This document shows positions 37,110 to 37,526 of a DNA stretch of 37,526 nucleotides, one piece after another. The stretch lies in assembly GCA_004376465.1 (NCBI GenBank), contig SOJU01000153.1, forward strand, positions 1-37,526. Direction: 5' to 3'. Each line of letters begins with the position of its first letter. Position 1 is the first letter of the stretch. Origin of the DNA: Anaerolineales bacterium. Lineage in GTDB: Bacteria; Chloroflexota; Anaerolineae; Anaerolineales; E44-bin32. The notes beneath the pieces were generated by a model, which saw only the letters and a program-made list of their open reading frames with translations, was not told where the DNA came from and ran no database searches. The translations under genes were made by a program, and so were the position numbers.

Positions 37110-37526
37110 ATGGATATGAAGCTGAATACACGACTCTCACAATCACTTCTCTCGGCGATGATCCTGGTGCTCATGGCGGCGCTGTGGTTCACATTCTCGC
37201 AGGTTCAATTTGGGGGGCAATCTTCATATATTATGATCGCCGGTGCGAGCATGGAACCCAGCCTGCACTATGGAGATTTGATTGTTGCCCACGAAGAACA
37301 AACATATGCGGTTGGAGATGTCGTGACGTATCGCCACCCAATAATTGGTCCGGTCATCCATCGAATTATCGATCGAACAGGGGAGACATACACGTTCAAG
37401 GGCGACAACAACGACTGGGTCGATTCCTACGAGCCGACATCGGCGGAGCTAATTGGCAAATCCTGGATCCACATCCCCGGTGCAGCGAAACTCCTCCAGA
37501 AATTACGCTCGTCTTCGGGAATCATC
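37110..37526 (+). CDS. Signal peptidase I, S26B/SipW-like (3' truncated by window end)
   Basis: Open frame from ATG at 37110 to the window end: MDMKLNTRLSQSLLSAMILVLMAALWFTFSQVQFGGQSSYIMIAGASMEPSLHYGDLIVAHEEQTYAVGDVVTYRHPIIGPVIHRIIDRTGETYTFKGDNNDWVDSYEP. Contains GASMEP Ser and VIHRII with His. Not in the ORF track because it has no stop. Confidence 0.88.
   Translation, partial: MDMKLNTRLSQSLLSAMILVLMAALWFTFSQVQFGGQSSYIMIAGASMEPSLHYGDLIVAHEEQTYAVGDVVTYRHPIIGPVIHRIIDRTGETYTFKGDNNDWVDSYEPTSAELIGKSWIHIPGAAKLLQKLRSSSGII

Overview
This 37.5 kb window looks like a chromosomal segment of a Chloroflexota/Anaerolineae-like bacterium; the taxonomy is inferred from gene content and repeat style only. 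Most of it is housekeeping: ADP-forming acyl-CoA synthetase, bifunctional nuclease, dnaB/DnaD-like/DnaC-DnaI-like replication genes, tRNA-Glu(TTC), a two-component pair, NUDIX, rplS, murI, gyrA, penicillin acylase, birA, HIT, thiolase plus hbd, and gatCAB with an embedded cyclophilin lipoprotein. The most interesting points are: (1) an archaeal-style HMG-CoA cluster (mvaA, HMG-CoA synthase, thiolase-like, DUF35) whose thiolase-like protein lacks the nucleophilic Cys (EAACASGG is now EAAGASGG) and the GHP histidine (GHPxGATG is now GDTGGATG); (2) two orphan TnpB genes without tnpA that interrupt or flank this cluster and share a 35-nt 3' end resembling an omegaRNA/right end, plus a third covarying hairpin at the window start; (3) a TnpB insertion whose proposed excision would restore a TAA stop in the upstream gene; (4) a stand-alone receiver protein with Glu at the phospho-acceptor position; (5) a tandemly duplicated DnaC/DnaI-type ATPase; (6) an unannotated, frameshifted MqsR-like toxin pseudogene; (7) a small secreted protein followed by a SipW/S26B-like signal peptidase running off the window end. 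No CRISPR array or rRNA was seen.
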